Source: JANNXQ01 sp031425095 (GTDB lineage Bacteria > Verrucomicrobiota > Verrucomicrobiia > Chthoniobacterales > Chthoniobacteraceae). From it: a DNA stretch of 64,000 nucleotides. The notes below the pieces were generated by a model. The model made no database searches. It was not told the DNA's origin and was given only the letters and a program-made list of their open reading frames with translations. Where the stretch lies: the NCBI GenBank assembly GCA_031425095.1, contig JANPIS010000448.1, positions 13,356 to 77,355 on the forward strand. The letters are read 5' to 3'. The position numbers and the translations under genes are program-made. This document shows positions 27,878 through 35,585 of the stretch, in pieces (the first letter of the stretch is position 1; every line of letters starts with the position of its first letter).

Positions 27878-28213
27878 TCAGCTCTTGTCTTCCCATCCGA
27901 CCACGACGCCATCATCCAGGGTGACCTTCACCGCGTAGCGGCGTTTGCCGGTGGGCTGATACTTCCACACCTCTTTGGTCTTCGTTTTGAGTACGGTTTG
28001 ATCGACGTCCGCCGGTTTGCCGAGCGCTTCGCGGAGTTGCTCCGCCGTCTGCCCGCGCCAGAGCTGCGCTTGCATGATGCGATCCGCGATCCCCGGATCG
28101 CTGTATCGCTCGATGAGATGTTTCCGCCGCTGGAGCAGCGCCCAGCGCGCAAAGACGAAGAGGAGCACCGCCACAACCGCGAGGCCGGCGACGATGAGCC
28201 AGAGCGTCTTCAC
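27878..28213 (-). CDS. Small membrane-anchored protein, BamE/DUF2845-like
   Basis: This 111-residue protein starts at a GTG at 28213 overlapping the dapL stop by four bases (GTGA), implying translational coupling. An N-terminal membrane anchor (LWLIVAGLAVVAVLLFVFARW) is followed by a small domain with LWRGQTAEQLREALGKPADVD and WKYQPTGKRRYAVKVTLDDGVVVGWE. The pattern of a short helix with a G.P turn followed by beta strands resembles BamE-like/SmpA folds, but the match is only by eye. Confidence 0.75.
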   Translation of the reverse strand: MKTLWLIVAGLAVVAVLLFVFARWALLQRRKHLIERYSDPGIADRIMQAQLWRGQTAEQLREALGKPADVDQTVLKTKTKEVWKYQPTGKRRYAVKVTLDDGVVVGWEDKS

Positions 28214-29448
28214 CAGGCGATGGCCTGCATCCGCCTCGCGACCTCTTCCACATTCGCCCGCGAGTTGAACGCGCTGATCCGGAAATAGCCCTCGCCCATC
28301 GCGCCAAAGCCGCTGCCCGGCGTAATCACGACATTCGCCTCGCCGAGCATGCGATCGAACATCTGCCAGCTCGTCGTGCCCGCGGGCGTCGAGACCCAGA
28401 TGTAGGGCGCATTCACACCGCCGAAGACGCGCAGACCGACCTTATCCGCCGCTTCGCGGAGAATCTTCGCATTGCCCATGTAGTGCGCGATCAGCCCAGC
28501 GACCTGCGCTTTTCCCTCCGGCGAATAGAGCGCCTCCGCGCCGCGCTGCACGATGTAGGAGACGCCGTTGAACTTCGTCGTATGCCGGCGCGACCAGAGC
28601 GGATGCAGCGGCTTCTTCTCCCCGCCCGCCGTCGAAGCCATGAGCGTCTTCGGTACGACGATGAAGGCGCAGCGCGTCCCGGTGAAGCCGCCGTTCTTCG
28701 AGAAGCTGCGGAACTCGATCGCACACTCGCGGGCGCCGGGGATCTCGTAGATGGAATGCGGCACCGCGGGGTCGCTGATGTACGCTTCGTAGGCCGCATC
28801 GTAGAGGATCACGGACGAATGCTCCCGAGCGTAAGCGACCCAAGCCTCAAGCTGCGCGCGCGTCGCCACGGCGCCAGTCGGATTGTTGGGGAAGCAGAGA
28901 TAGATCACGTCGGCGTGCTCCTTCGGCGGCTCGGCGACGAAGCCATTCTCCGCCGTGCATTTCAGGTAGATGAGCCCCGCATACGCGCCGCTCTCGTCGG
29001 CGTCGCCGGTGTGGCCGGCCATCACATTCGTGTCCACATACACCGGATAGACCGGGTCGGTGATCGCGATGCGATTCTGGGCGCCGAGGATGTCGAGGAT
29101 GTTCCCGCAATCGCACTTCGACCCGTCGCTCACGAAGATCTCGTCGTCCGCGACCTCCAGCCCGTGCGCGCGGTAGTCATTCTCCGCGATCGCATGCCGC
29201 AGCCATTCGTAACCCTGCTCCGGACCATAGCCATGAAAGCCCTCGCGCGTTGCCATTTCATCCACCGCCTTGTGCATGGCCGCGGTGACGGCCGGCGGCA
29301 GCGGCTCGGTGACATCGCCGATCCCGCAGCGGATGATCCGCTTCGCCGCATCGGGATTCGCGTCGCTGAACGCTTTCACGCGCCGCCCGATCTCTGGGAA
29401 AAGGTAACCGGCTTTGAGCTTGAGATAGTTGTCGTTGAGGAAGGCCAT
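28210..29448 (-). CDS. dapL: LL-diaminopimelate aminotransferase
   Basis: This 412-residue fold-type I PLP enzyme converts tetrahydrodipicolinate and glutamate directly to LL-diaminopimelate. This is the lysine and peptidoglycan precursor shortcut known from plants, Chlamydiae and other bacteria. The start is the ATG at 29448 (MAFLNDNYLKLKAGYLFPEI). Signatures include IIRCGIGDVTEPLP, the PNNPTGA block, and the PLP lysine K251 in FRSFSKNGGFTGTRCAF. The YPVYVDTNVMAG and GYFRISAFNSR segments are also typical of DapL. No dapA/B or murein genes lie beside it here. Confidence 0.93.
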   Translation of the reverse strand: MAFLNDNYLKLKAGYLFPEIGRRVKAFSDANPDAAKRIIRCGIGDVTEPLPPAVTAAMHKAVDEMATREGFHGYGPEQGYEWLRHAIAENDYRAHGLEVADDEIFVSDGSKCDCGNILDILGAQNRIAITDPVYPVYVDTNVMAGHTGDADESGAYAGLIYLKCTAENGFVAEPPKEHADVIYLCFPNNPTGAVATRAQLEAWVAYAREHSSVILYDAAYEAYISDPAVPHSIYEIPGARECAIEFRSFSKNGGFTGTRCAFIVVPKTLMASTAGGEKKPLHPLWSRRHTTKFNGVSYIVQRGAEALYSPEGKAQVAGLIAHYMGNAKILREAADKVGLRVFGGVNAPYIWVSTPAGTTSWQMFDRMLGEANVVITPGSGFGAMGEGYFRISAFNSRANVEEVARRMQAIAW

Positions 29449-29546
29449 AGGATGTTTTGCGAAAGGGGCGGGCGTTGTATCCCCGGCGGCGAACGGTCGC
29501 AAGCGCGAGGACACACGCCGCGCCGGTTTCCAACGTGCCGGCCCGA

Positions 29547-32500
29547 CTACGGCGCGGGGCGCAGCTCGATCGCACCATTCCCTCCATTGCCGAGGAAGAG
29601 GCCGGCACCGACTCCGGATGCCTGGATCATCGCACCGCGGAAGACACGCGAGCCGGTGGACGCCGGGTCCTTGAAGGTCCCCGAGAAGAGACCGTTGCTC
29701 AGATTGATGGTCGCGGAAAAGGGTTCGGTGCCGAGGATCCGGAGGCGGTTGTCGGTCCCGAGCGTCACGGACTTGTCAGGGGGCGCTGGCGTGAGGTTTC
29801 CGCCGGCGATTCGGAAGACGCCATTCGGAGTCACGTTGGCAAAGGCGAGCACGCGAGTCCCAGCCGGCGGGGCGACGTAGCGCGACGCGAGCAGATCGAT
29901 CTCGGTCGCAAAGGCGCCCGTGCGAAACCACGCGAGCCGGCCATCGCCGTGGCTGGTGCCCGGCACGTCGCGGAAGTTCAGTTCGCCGGAGATCGAACCG
30001 GCGCCACCGTAAAGTCCGGCGAAGACCGGCCAGGATCCCGTTTGCGGAAGCACCGAGCCGAAGCTCACGACGGCATCATCGCCAAGCCGGAGGGCAAGAC
30101 GCGCGCTACCTGCCGCCGTCACTACGAGCGAGCCGTAGCCGTGACCTTGCGACGCCGTACCGCTGGTGGGACGTGGCAGCCACACGGTGTAAACGCGCGC
30201 CGTCGGCGCAGGATGGGTCGGCAGAAAATCGCGCGACGCGGCGAACACACCCGTGACGCCACTCTGGGCGAGGCTGCCGGTGATGACCGGCGCTCCGCTC
30301 GAGGTGTCGAGCGAGAAATGCACGGTGAGCGGAATGGCGCCGGCGATCGTCGCGTCGAATTCACCATCCGCATCGAACGCGCCGCGCACGATCTGCGACC
30401 GACCGCTGAAGCTGATGGTCGCCGTGAAAGAGCCCTGCGCATTGACCACAAACTGCACGAGACTCGCGGCCTCGTGGGTCGCGGGACTCGAACTCACGAG
30501 GCCGCGGAAAGTTCCACCCGGCAAATCCGTCGCGATCTTCACGATGCGCGAGAGCGAAGGCACGCCGGCCGCATTCACGAGGAAGAGCTGATAGTGGCCG
30601 GGCGGCGCCGCGTGGCGCGAGGCGGGCGTCGTGAGCACGAGCGCGCGATCGCGCGTAGCCAGCGCGAGCGGAATCCTCAGCGCATTTTGATCGAACGAAT
30701 GGGTGACCGCCGCGAGCCGGATGAGACACGCGGAAACAACCGCCGCCGGATCCGGCGTCTGCACGAGGAAGCTCTGCCCGTAGGTGAGCACCGCTGGCGC
30801 ACTCGTGATCGTCGGGCGCGGTCCTTTGAAGAGATACGGCGGCGAGTAGATCTCCGCTTCGTTGTGGAAACACGTCGCCGCCGCGCTGTGCCCTCCGCCT
30901 GCGGCGAGCACGCGGCCATCGGGCAGCAGCAGCGCCATCGAGTGGTAGAGCCGCGCGATAGCCATGGAATCCATCGTCGTCCACTGCTCCGTCGTGGCAC
31001 TCCAAAGTTCCGCGCTGAACACCGCACTCGCGACGCCATCCGCATCGCCGCCGTCGTTGCGGCTGCCACCGGTGACGAGCACTGTGCCGTCGGGCAGCGC
31101 CGTGGCATTGAGTTGCCGGCGACGTTCGGCCATCGAACCGACTGCTCGCCACGCTGGCGTGGCCGCGTTCAGATCGATCACTTCCGCACTGGCGAGGGGC
31201 GGATAGTTTCCGCCGCCGACCAGCAGGATCTTACCCGGCTCGTAACTCACCGCGGCGGCATAGTCGCGCAACGCACCCACGCGGCGCGGCCCTTCAGTCC
31301 AGCCACCCGTGCCGGTCGGATCGAGAATCCAGTTATCGATATCCGCGCTGACCTTCAGGACGCGGCCGTCGGGCGTGACAAACATGCGGGGATACAAGTC
31401 CACGCCCTGCGGCTTCGGAAAAGGCGCCGCTAACTGCTGCTGCCCGGCGTTCGTGAGTTGCCGCCAGCGCAACCGCGCGGATTCCCACACCTCCGGCTGC
31501 GCGTTCTGCACATACGCGCCATTCTCCCGCTTCACACTCCCGGAGACCACCAGCGCGCTCCCGTCGCCGAGTGGCGTCGCCGTGGGATACCAGCGCCCGG
31601 CATTCATCAAAGGCGCGGGCCACCACGTCTGTGAGGACGAGAGGAAGCGGAACGCGGTCGCGAGGCCCAGGCCGTCGAACAGTCCGGCCCCGGGATTGCG
31701 GACGTGGCCATCGGAGTCGTGGTCATCATGCCCGCCGACGACCAGCAACGTGCCATCCGGCAGGAAGCAGTGGCCGCTGCAAAAAAGATTCGCCCGGCCC
31801 GGCGGCGGCGACGGCTTGCTCACCGTGAGCGTGGCGGGATTCCACACGCGTTGATTGCCGATGCGATCGAAGAGCAGCACGCGTCCGTTCGGGAGCAGCG
31901 CCGCATGCACCCCGGAGACGCCCACGCCGACGGGCTCGCTCCACCGGCCCTGCACCGCAGCCGTTTCGTCGTCGAGGATGCGCACCGTGGCGCGCGACGC
32001 GCCGAGCACCGCGCCGCCCGTGGGATCGGAAAGCGTAACCGCGAAATCCTGCGGGGGCTCGGTGAAGGAATCGTCGAGAATCGGGATGCGGAGCGTGGCG
32101 CTCGCCTGCCCCGCAGCGAAGCGCACCGTGCCCGTGGTCGCGGAGAAATCCTCACTGGGAGTGGCGTCCCCTTCCAGGGTCTGAAACCCGACCGTGGCGG
32201 CGCGACTCAAGTCGCCGATCCGCGCGAGCGTCAGAGTATGTCCACCGGCCTCTTCGCCCACATCGGAAACCGCCGCGTCCAGCGACACCACGCTTTCCCC
32301 GGTCTGGAGAAACGCGACGGAGACATTGTCGAGTTCCACGTCCGACGTTTCACTGCCGCACCGCCCGCCAAAATGCGCCCGCGCCGCGTAGGGCTTGAGC
32401 CCCGGGATGATGCGATCGATCAGCGTCGCCCACTGGCCGCGCGTCGCCGAGAGTTGCACCGTCACGCGATCCGGGCGCACGATCACCCGCGCGCGTTTCC

Positions 32501-33092
32501 ACTGGGCATTGGCGAGATCGGTGATCGGCACGGTGTCCACTTGCGCGAGAAATTTTCCGTTGAAGTGCAACGACACGCTCGAGCTGAAGTGCGAGCGGAT
32601 GCCCTCGTGACCGATGTCCGCGGGGATCGTCCCGATGGCCGGATTCGCAAAGATGTCGAAGCCCACGCCGATCGACGCGGTGTAGCCCGGCTCCTCCGCG
32701 GCGTAGGGTTCGCGATCCGGCTCCACCGTCGCGCCCGGATACGCGGTCGCATTCAGCAGGGTGAATCCGAAACCATCGCCGCGCGTCGAGCCACACCGGA
32801 TGAGGAAATCGAACTCCGCCACGATCGCTTTCGGAGCCGCCGCATCACTGAGGGCAAAAGTGATCGTATTCGAGCTGGGCGGCTCTGGCTGCGGCCCCTG
32901 CGAGACCAGTCGGAGGATCCGCCCCCGCCCCGAAGGTCCACCGGAGAGGAGGACGGGAGCGGGCGGATTGTTCGTTTGTCGGGCGACGAAGGCCGTCCCC
33001 TGACCGTCGAGGTCGAAGTCCTGAAAGGTGGCCGCGCCACAGAGCGCGGCCGTCGTGGCGAGTAGTCCGAGTGTGAGGCTGTGAATCTTCAT
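29547..33092 (-). CDS. Secreted galactose/glyoxal oxidase-like copper radical oxidase with lectin-like and Calx-beta domains
   Basis: This 1181-residue protein starts at the ATG at 33092 with a signal peptide (residues 1-21). Residues 22-265 look like an L-type lectin/concanavalin sandwich (AEFDFLIRCGSTRGDGFGFTLLN). A Calx-beta domain spans about 268-376. A kelch propeller (about 385-755) and DUF1929-like domain (about 758-860) match galactose oxidase. All five copper-site residues are present: C438 (NLFCSGHCF) and Y502 (GRWYPTATP), which form the Cys-Tyr cofactor pair, with Y716-H717 (RLYHSMALLLPDGRV) and H798 (VTHSFDQ). The last 300 residues are repeated beta units. Members oxidise alcohols or aldehydes with oxygen, giving peroxide; the substrate here is unknown. 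Confidence 0.88.
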   Translation of the reverse strand: MKIHSLTLGLLATTAALCGAATFQDFDLDGQGTAFVARQTNNPPAPVLLSGGPSGRGRILRLVSQGPQPEPPSSNTITFALSDAAAPKAIVAEFDFLIRCGSTRGDGFGFTLLNATAYPGATVEPDREPYAAEEPGYTASIGVGFDIFANPAIGTIPADIGHEGIRSHFSSSVSLHFNGKFLAQVDTVPITDLANAQWKRARVIVRPDRVTVQLSATRGQWATLIDRIIPGLKPYAARAHFGGRCGSETSDVELDNVSVAFLQTGESVVSLDAAVSDVGEEAGGHTLTLARIGDLSRAATVGFQTLEGDATPSEDFSATTGTVRFAAGQASATLRIPILDDSFTEPPQDFAVTLSDPTGGAVLGASRATVRILDDETAAVQGRWSEPVGVGVSGVHAALLPNGRVLLFDRIGNQRVWNPATLTVSKPSPPPGRANLFCSGHCFLPDGTLLVVGGHDDHDSDGHVRNPGAGLFDGLGLATAFRFLSSSQTWWPAPLMNAGRWYPTATPLGDGSALVVSGSVKRENGAYVQNAQPEVWESARLRWRQLTNAGQQQLAAPFPKPQGVDLYPRMFVTPDGRVLKVSADIDNWILDPTGTGGWTEGPRRVGALRDYAAAVSYEPGKILLVGGGNYPPLASAEVIDLNAATPAWRAVGSMAERRRQLNATALPDGTVLVTGGSRNDGGDADGVASAVFSAELWSATTEQWTTMDSMAIARLYHSMALLLPDGRVLAAGGGHSAAATCFHNEAEIYSPPYLFKGPRPTITSAPAVLTYGQSFLVQTPDPAAVVSACLIRLAAVTHSFDQNALRIPLALATRDRALVLTTPASRHAAPPGHYQLFLVNAAGVPSLSRIVKIATDLPGGTFRGLVSSSPATHEAASLVQFVVNAQGSFTATISFSGRSQIVRGAFDADGEFDATIAGAIPLTVHFSLDTSSGAPVITGSLAQSGVTGVFAASRDFLPTHPAPTARVYTVWLPRPTSGTASQGHGYGSLVVTAAGSARLALRLGDDAVVSFGSVLPQTGSWPVFAGLYGGAGSISGELNFRDVPGTSHGDGRLAWFRTGAFATEIDLLASRYVAPPAGTRVLAFANVTPNGVFRIAGGNLTPAPPDKSVTLGTDNRLRILGTEPFSATINLSNGLFSGTFKDPASTGSRVFRGAMIQASGVGAGLFLGNGGNGAIELRPAP

Positions 33093-33440
33093 GATGGTCG
33101 GTGGCAGGATGCGCCTCGCCGCTTTAGCGCACGACACTTCCCGAGCTTCCGCATGCTGTCGAGTACCGCAGTCTGCTGGTCGCCCGACGGCATCTGCACT
33201 CCAAAACAGTGCGGCCGACACCCGGCCTCACTCGCCACCTCCAGCGCAGCGTCAGCATTCTCATGTCCGGCTCGGGCGCGAGGGGCGGGCAAAGCACTTG
33301 CCGCCTCCAAGTTTGCTTGCACCGAGCCATCCCGAGCTTTCGCCTTGACCGGTTAGGAGCATTTCTTAGTCTCATCGCGGATCTACCTTTTCAAAGCGGG
33401 CGCCAATCAGCCGTAGTCAGCCATTTGTCCCCCAACTTAG
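33093..33440. other. Divergent 348-base intergenic region
   Basis: This gap separates the copper oxidase gene (minus) from the PEP-CTERM gene (plus) and should hold both promoters. Short open frames here have no protein-like composition and were not called. No strong inverted repeat or riboswitch-like structure was seen. It is somewhat less GC-rich near the plus-strand gene. Confidence 0.5.
33345..33372 (+). promoter_or_regulatory. Candidate sigma-70-like promoter for the PEP-CTERM gene
   Basis: TTGACC at 33345-33350 matches the -35 consensus in five of six positions. A weak -10-like TAGTCT lies at 33367-33372 with 16-bp spacing. It is 69 bases before the ATG at 33441. The -10 match is poor, so this is only a suggestion. 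Confidence 0.25.
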
Positions 33441-34178
33441 ATGAAACATCTCTCTGCCAAAATTGATCACACCGCTTCACGATCCAATCTTCGCTGGATG
33501 TCCCTGGCGGCCGCTGCGGGGGCTGGCGTATCCGGGGTTGATAGTGCCGATGCCGCACTAGTCCAGATCACGAATTTTGGCAACTATGTTAGCGGCATGG
33601 GGAGCACGTTCTTCGACCTGGATCTTTCGGGAGATGGGTTGGACGACATTACTTGGCAACCGCTTTTGGGGCAGACCAAGCTCTCAGCAAATTATTTCTC
33701 CTATTTCGCAGGAGTGGTCACTGGCCGCAGGCGAACTCTCCCGACAGGCTTTGATGTCGCAGGCGTCGTCAATGCCAACACGGCGGGAACTTCCGACCCC
33801 TTTTTCGCTCAAGTCGCAGGGATTTCGCCTGTCACGGATTTCACCAATGGATTTGCCAAGGGCCAGGTCCGCATTTCCTTCACCGATTCGCGCGTCAACG
33901 GCAATGTCACTACCCAGGCGCTGGTCGAAATCATCGCCTCGTCCGACCGGACGACCCCGGGAACCGGGACGGCCGACGGCACCCGGACGACCTTCACCCG
34001 GCTCATTTTTGATGCTTCGGATCCGGCGGGCGATTCGCTGCCGCTGAGCAGTGCTGACGTTCAGAACTCCTACACGGAGTTCAACCCCGTGCCCGAGCCC
34101 TCGTCACTGGCGCTGTTGACCATGGGTGCTGCCGGTGTGCTGGCGCGGCGGCAGCGCAAGCAGGTCCCACCACTTTAA
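33441..34178 (+). CDS. PEP-CTERM sorting-domain protein
   Basis: This 245-residue exported protein begins with a signal region ending around SADA-A (residue 39). Its middle is beta-rich and low in Lys, with a DLDLSGDGLDDI aspartate motif. The C-terminus has the PEP-CTERM signal: VPEPSSLALLTMGAAGVLARRQRK, a Pro-Glu-Pro box, a hydrophobic helix and a basic tail. Such proteins are recognised by an exosortase (EpsH/XrtA type), which is not in this window, and are linked to exopolysaccharide export or surface display. Two putative oxygenase genes follow on the same strand. Confidence 0.9.
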   Translation: MKHLSAKIDHTASRSNLRWMSLAAAAGAGVSGVDSADAALVQITNFGNYVSGMGSTFFDLDLSGDGLDDITWQPLLGQTKLSANYFSYFAGVVTGRRRTLPTGFDVAGVVNANTAGTSDPFFAQVAGISPVTDFTNGFAKGQVRISFTDSRVNGNVTTQALVEIIASSDRTTPGTGTADGTRTTFTRLIFDASDPAGDSLPLSSADVQNSYTEFNPVPEPSSLALLTMGAAGVLARRQRKQVPPL

Positions 34179-34253
34179 ATCAAGCATCGCTTGAGCGCGG
34201 GAAGAACGAGCTGCTGTGGCTCGAGTGGAGCAGCCATTCTCAGAAGTAATTCG

Positions 34254-34829
34254 ATGAACTTGAGGAAAGAAAGCTTCGAGGTTCCCATCTACATCTCGCA
34301 TCTGCCCAACCACGCAGAGTTAAAGTCCACTCTGATGGAGCTTCTGGGATCGCTCGATGCGCCTCGTCTCCGGGAGGAGGCTTCCGACATCGCGCACTGC
34401 AGCTTCGGGATGCCCTGGCTGAACCGCAAGTGGCACAAGGTATTTCTGGAATCTGCGCAGGAACATCTGACCCTGCTCTACGCCCAACTCGGGACGCCGG
34501 AGTGGGTCATCCGCGGCGCCTGGTATCAATCCTATGAAAGCGGCAATACCCATCACCGGCACAATCACGGCGAATGCACATGGGCCAATGTCTATTACCT
34601 CGATCTGTCCAGCCCGCAGCTTGCCACCAGATTCTATCATCCCGCCAAAGATGCGGTCGAACAGCGCGGTTCTCTGTCTTCCGATTCGCCCCCCGTTATT
34701 CAACCGAGAGTAAGAGAGGGGGACATCGTCACCTTTCCGGGTTACCTGGAGCATGAATCGCCGGTCATCGCAGGAGATCACTCCAAGACGGTGATTTCGT
34801 TCAATGTCTTCGATCCGCGAAAATCCTGA
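34254..34829 (+). CDS. Putative Fe(II)/2-oxoglutarate-dependent oxygenase (PF13759-like)
   Basis: This 191-residue protein starts at the ATG at 34254 (MNLRKESFEVPIYISHL). Its layout resembles the 2OG-FeII_Oxy_5 group: HRHNHGECTWANVYYLDL, then EGDIVTFPGYLEHESPV, then HSKTVISFNVFD. Likely iron ligands are H105 and E107 (an HxE version of HxD) with the distal H167; K178 could bind 2-oxoglutarate in place of arginine. This is inferred from motifs. It lies 75 bp after a PEP-CTERM gene and 30 bp before a second oxygenase-like gene. The substrate is unknown. Confidence 0.72.
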   Translation: MNLRKESFEVPIYISHLPNHAELKSTLMELLGSLDAPRLREEASDIAHCSFGMPWLNRKWHKVFLESAQEHLTLLYAQLGTPEWVIRGAWYQSYESGNTHHRHNHGECTWANVYYLDLSSPQLATRFYHPAKDAVEQRGSLSSDSPPVIQPRVREGDIVTFPGYLEHESPVIAGDHSKTVISFNVFDPRKS

Positions 34830-34859
34830 ACGGCCAGCGGTCCAAAGAGAAATTCCGCG

Positions 34860-35585
34860 ATGAAGCCCCGGTCCCCATTTCACTACGAGACGTTGTTTCG
34901 TCTGTCTCCCCGGATCCAGCCGAGGCTCGAAGACTCTGTCATCTACATCGATGACTTCTACGAAAGTCCGGAGGAAATCCGTGAGTGGCTGGAGTGCCGA
35001 TCTTACCCGTTGTGGAAGTATCCTCACGATGGCGGCACGAGGAATGGATTCGACTACTACGATTGCCGGATCGCCGACTATCCTGGCGGCGACCACCCGC
35101 TCTACTTAGAGAAGATGAAGACCATCCACTCCATCTGCCGGAAGCACTTCTGGAAGGGTCGGTATCACAGCGCGCCGGTCTATGAGTTCAATGTCTTCCA
35201 GAGCCGGACCATGGAGGATTTAAGATTGCAGCACTTCCCGCATACCGATTCGTCGCCCGAGCTTCCCGACGATCGTTCCACTTTGAACATGATCGTCTAT
35301 CTGGATCACGAGGAGAGCGGCGGAACCGCCATCTACAGCGGGGATCTGATACCGAACAATGAAGCGGTGAACCTGATGTATCCGGTCGCGGACACCTTCG
35401 TCCTCGAGCGGGTCATCCCCGCGAAGTTCAATCGGTGTGTCATCTTTCCCGGTAACCGGATTCACGGCGCCTACATCGAGGACTATGCGAAGTACTCGGA
35501 ACGGCGCGGTACTTGGAGATACACGCAGGTGGTCTTCCTGTCTCCGGTCACCGGCGACGGAAAGCCAGTGGGACCGATGGTTTAA
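34860..35585 (+). CDS. Putative oxygenase, DUF6445-like
   Basis: This 241-residue protein has a double-stranded beta-helix signature with a candidate iron triad H128-x-D130 (LQHFPHTDSS) and H202 (GNRIHGAYI), plus R220 (RGTWRYTQVVF) for 2-oxoglutarate. LNMIVYLDHEESGGTAIYSG between them fits the usual central strands. The family resembles DUF6445 by eye. It may be transcribed with the preceding oxygenase gene. Its last four bases overlap the convergent phosphodiesterase-sulfotransferase gene. Substrate is unknown. Confidence 0.72.
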   Translation: MKPRSPFHYETLFRLSPRIQPRLEDSVIYIDDFYESPEEIREWLECRSYPLWKYPHDGGTRNGFDYYDCRIADYPGGDHPLYLEKMKTIHSICRKHFWKGRYHSAPVYEFNVFQSRTMEDLRLQHFPHTDSSPELPDDRSTLNMIVYLDHEESGGTAIYSGDLIPNNEAVNLMYPVADTFVLERVIPAKFNRCVIFPGNRIHGAYIEDYAKYSERRGTWRYTQVVFLSPVTGDGKPVGPMV

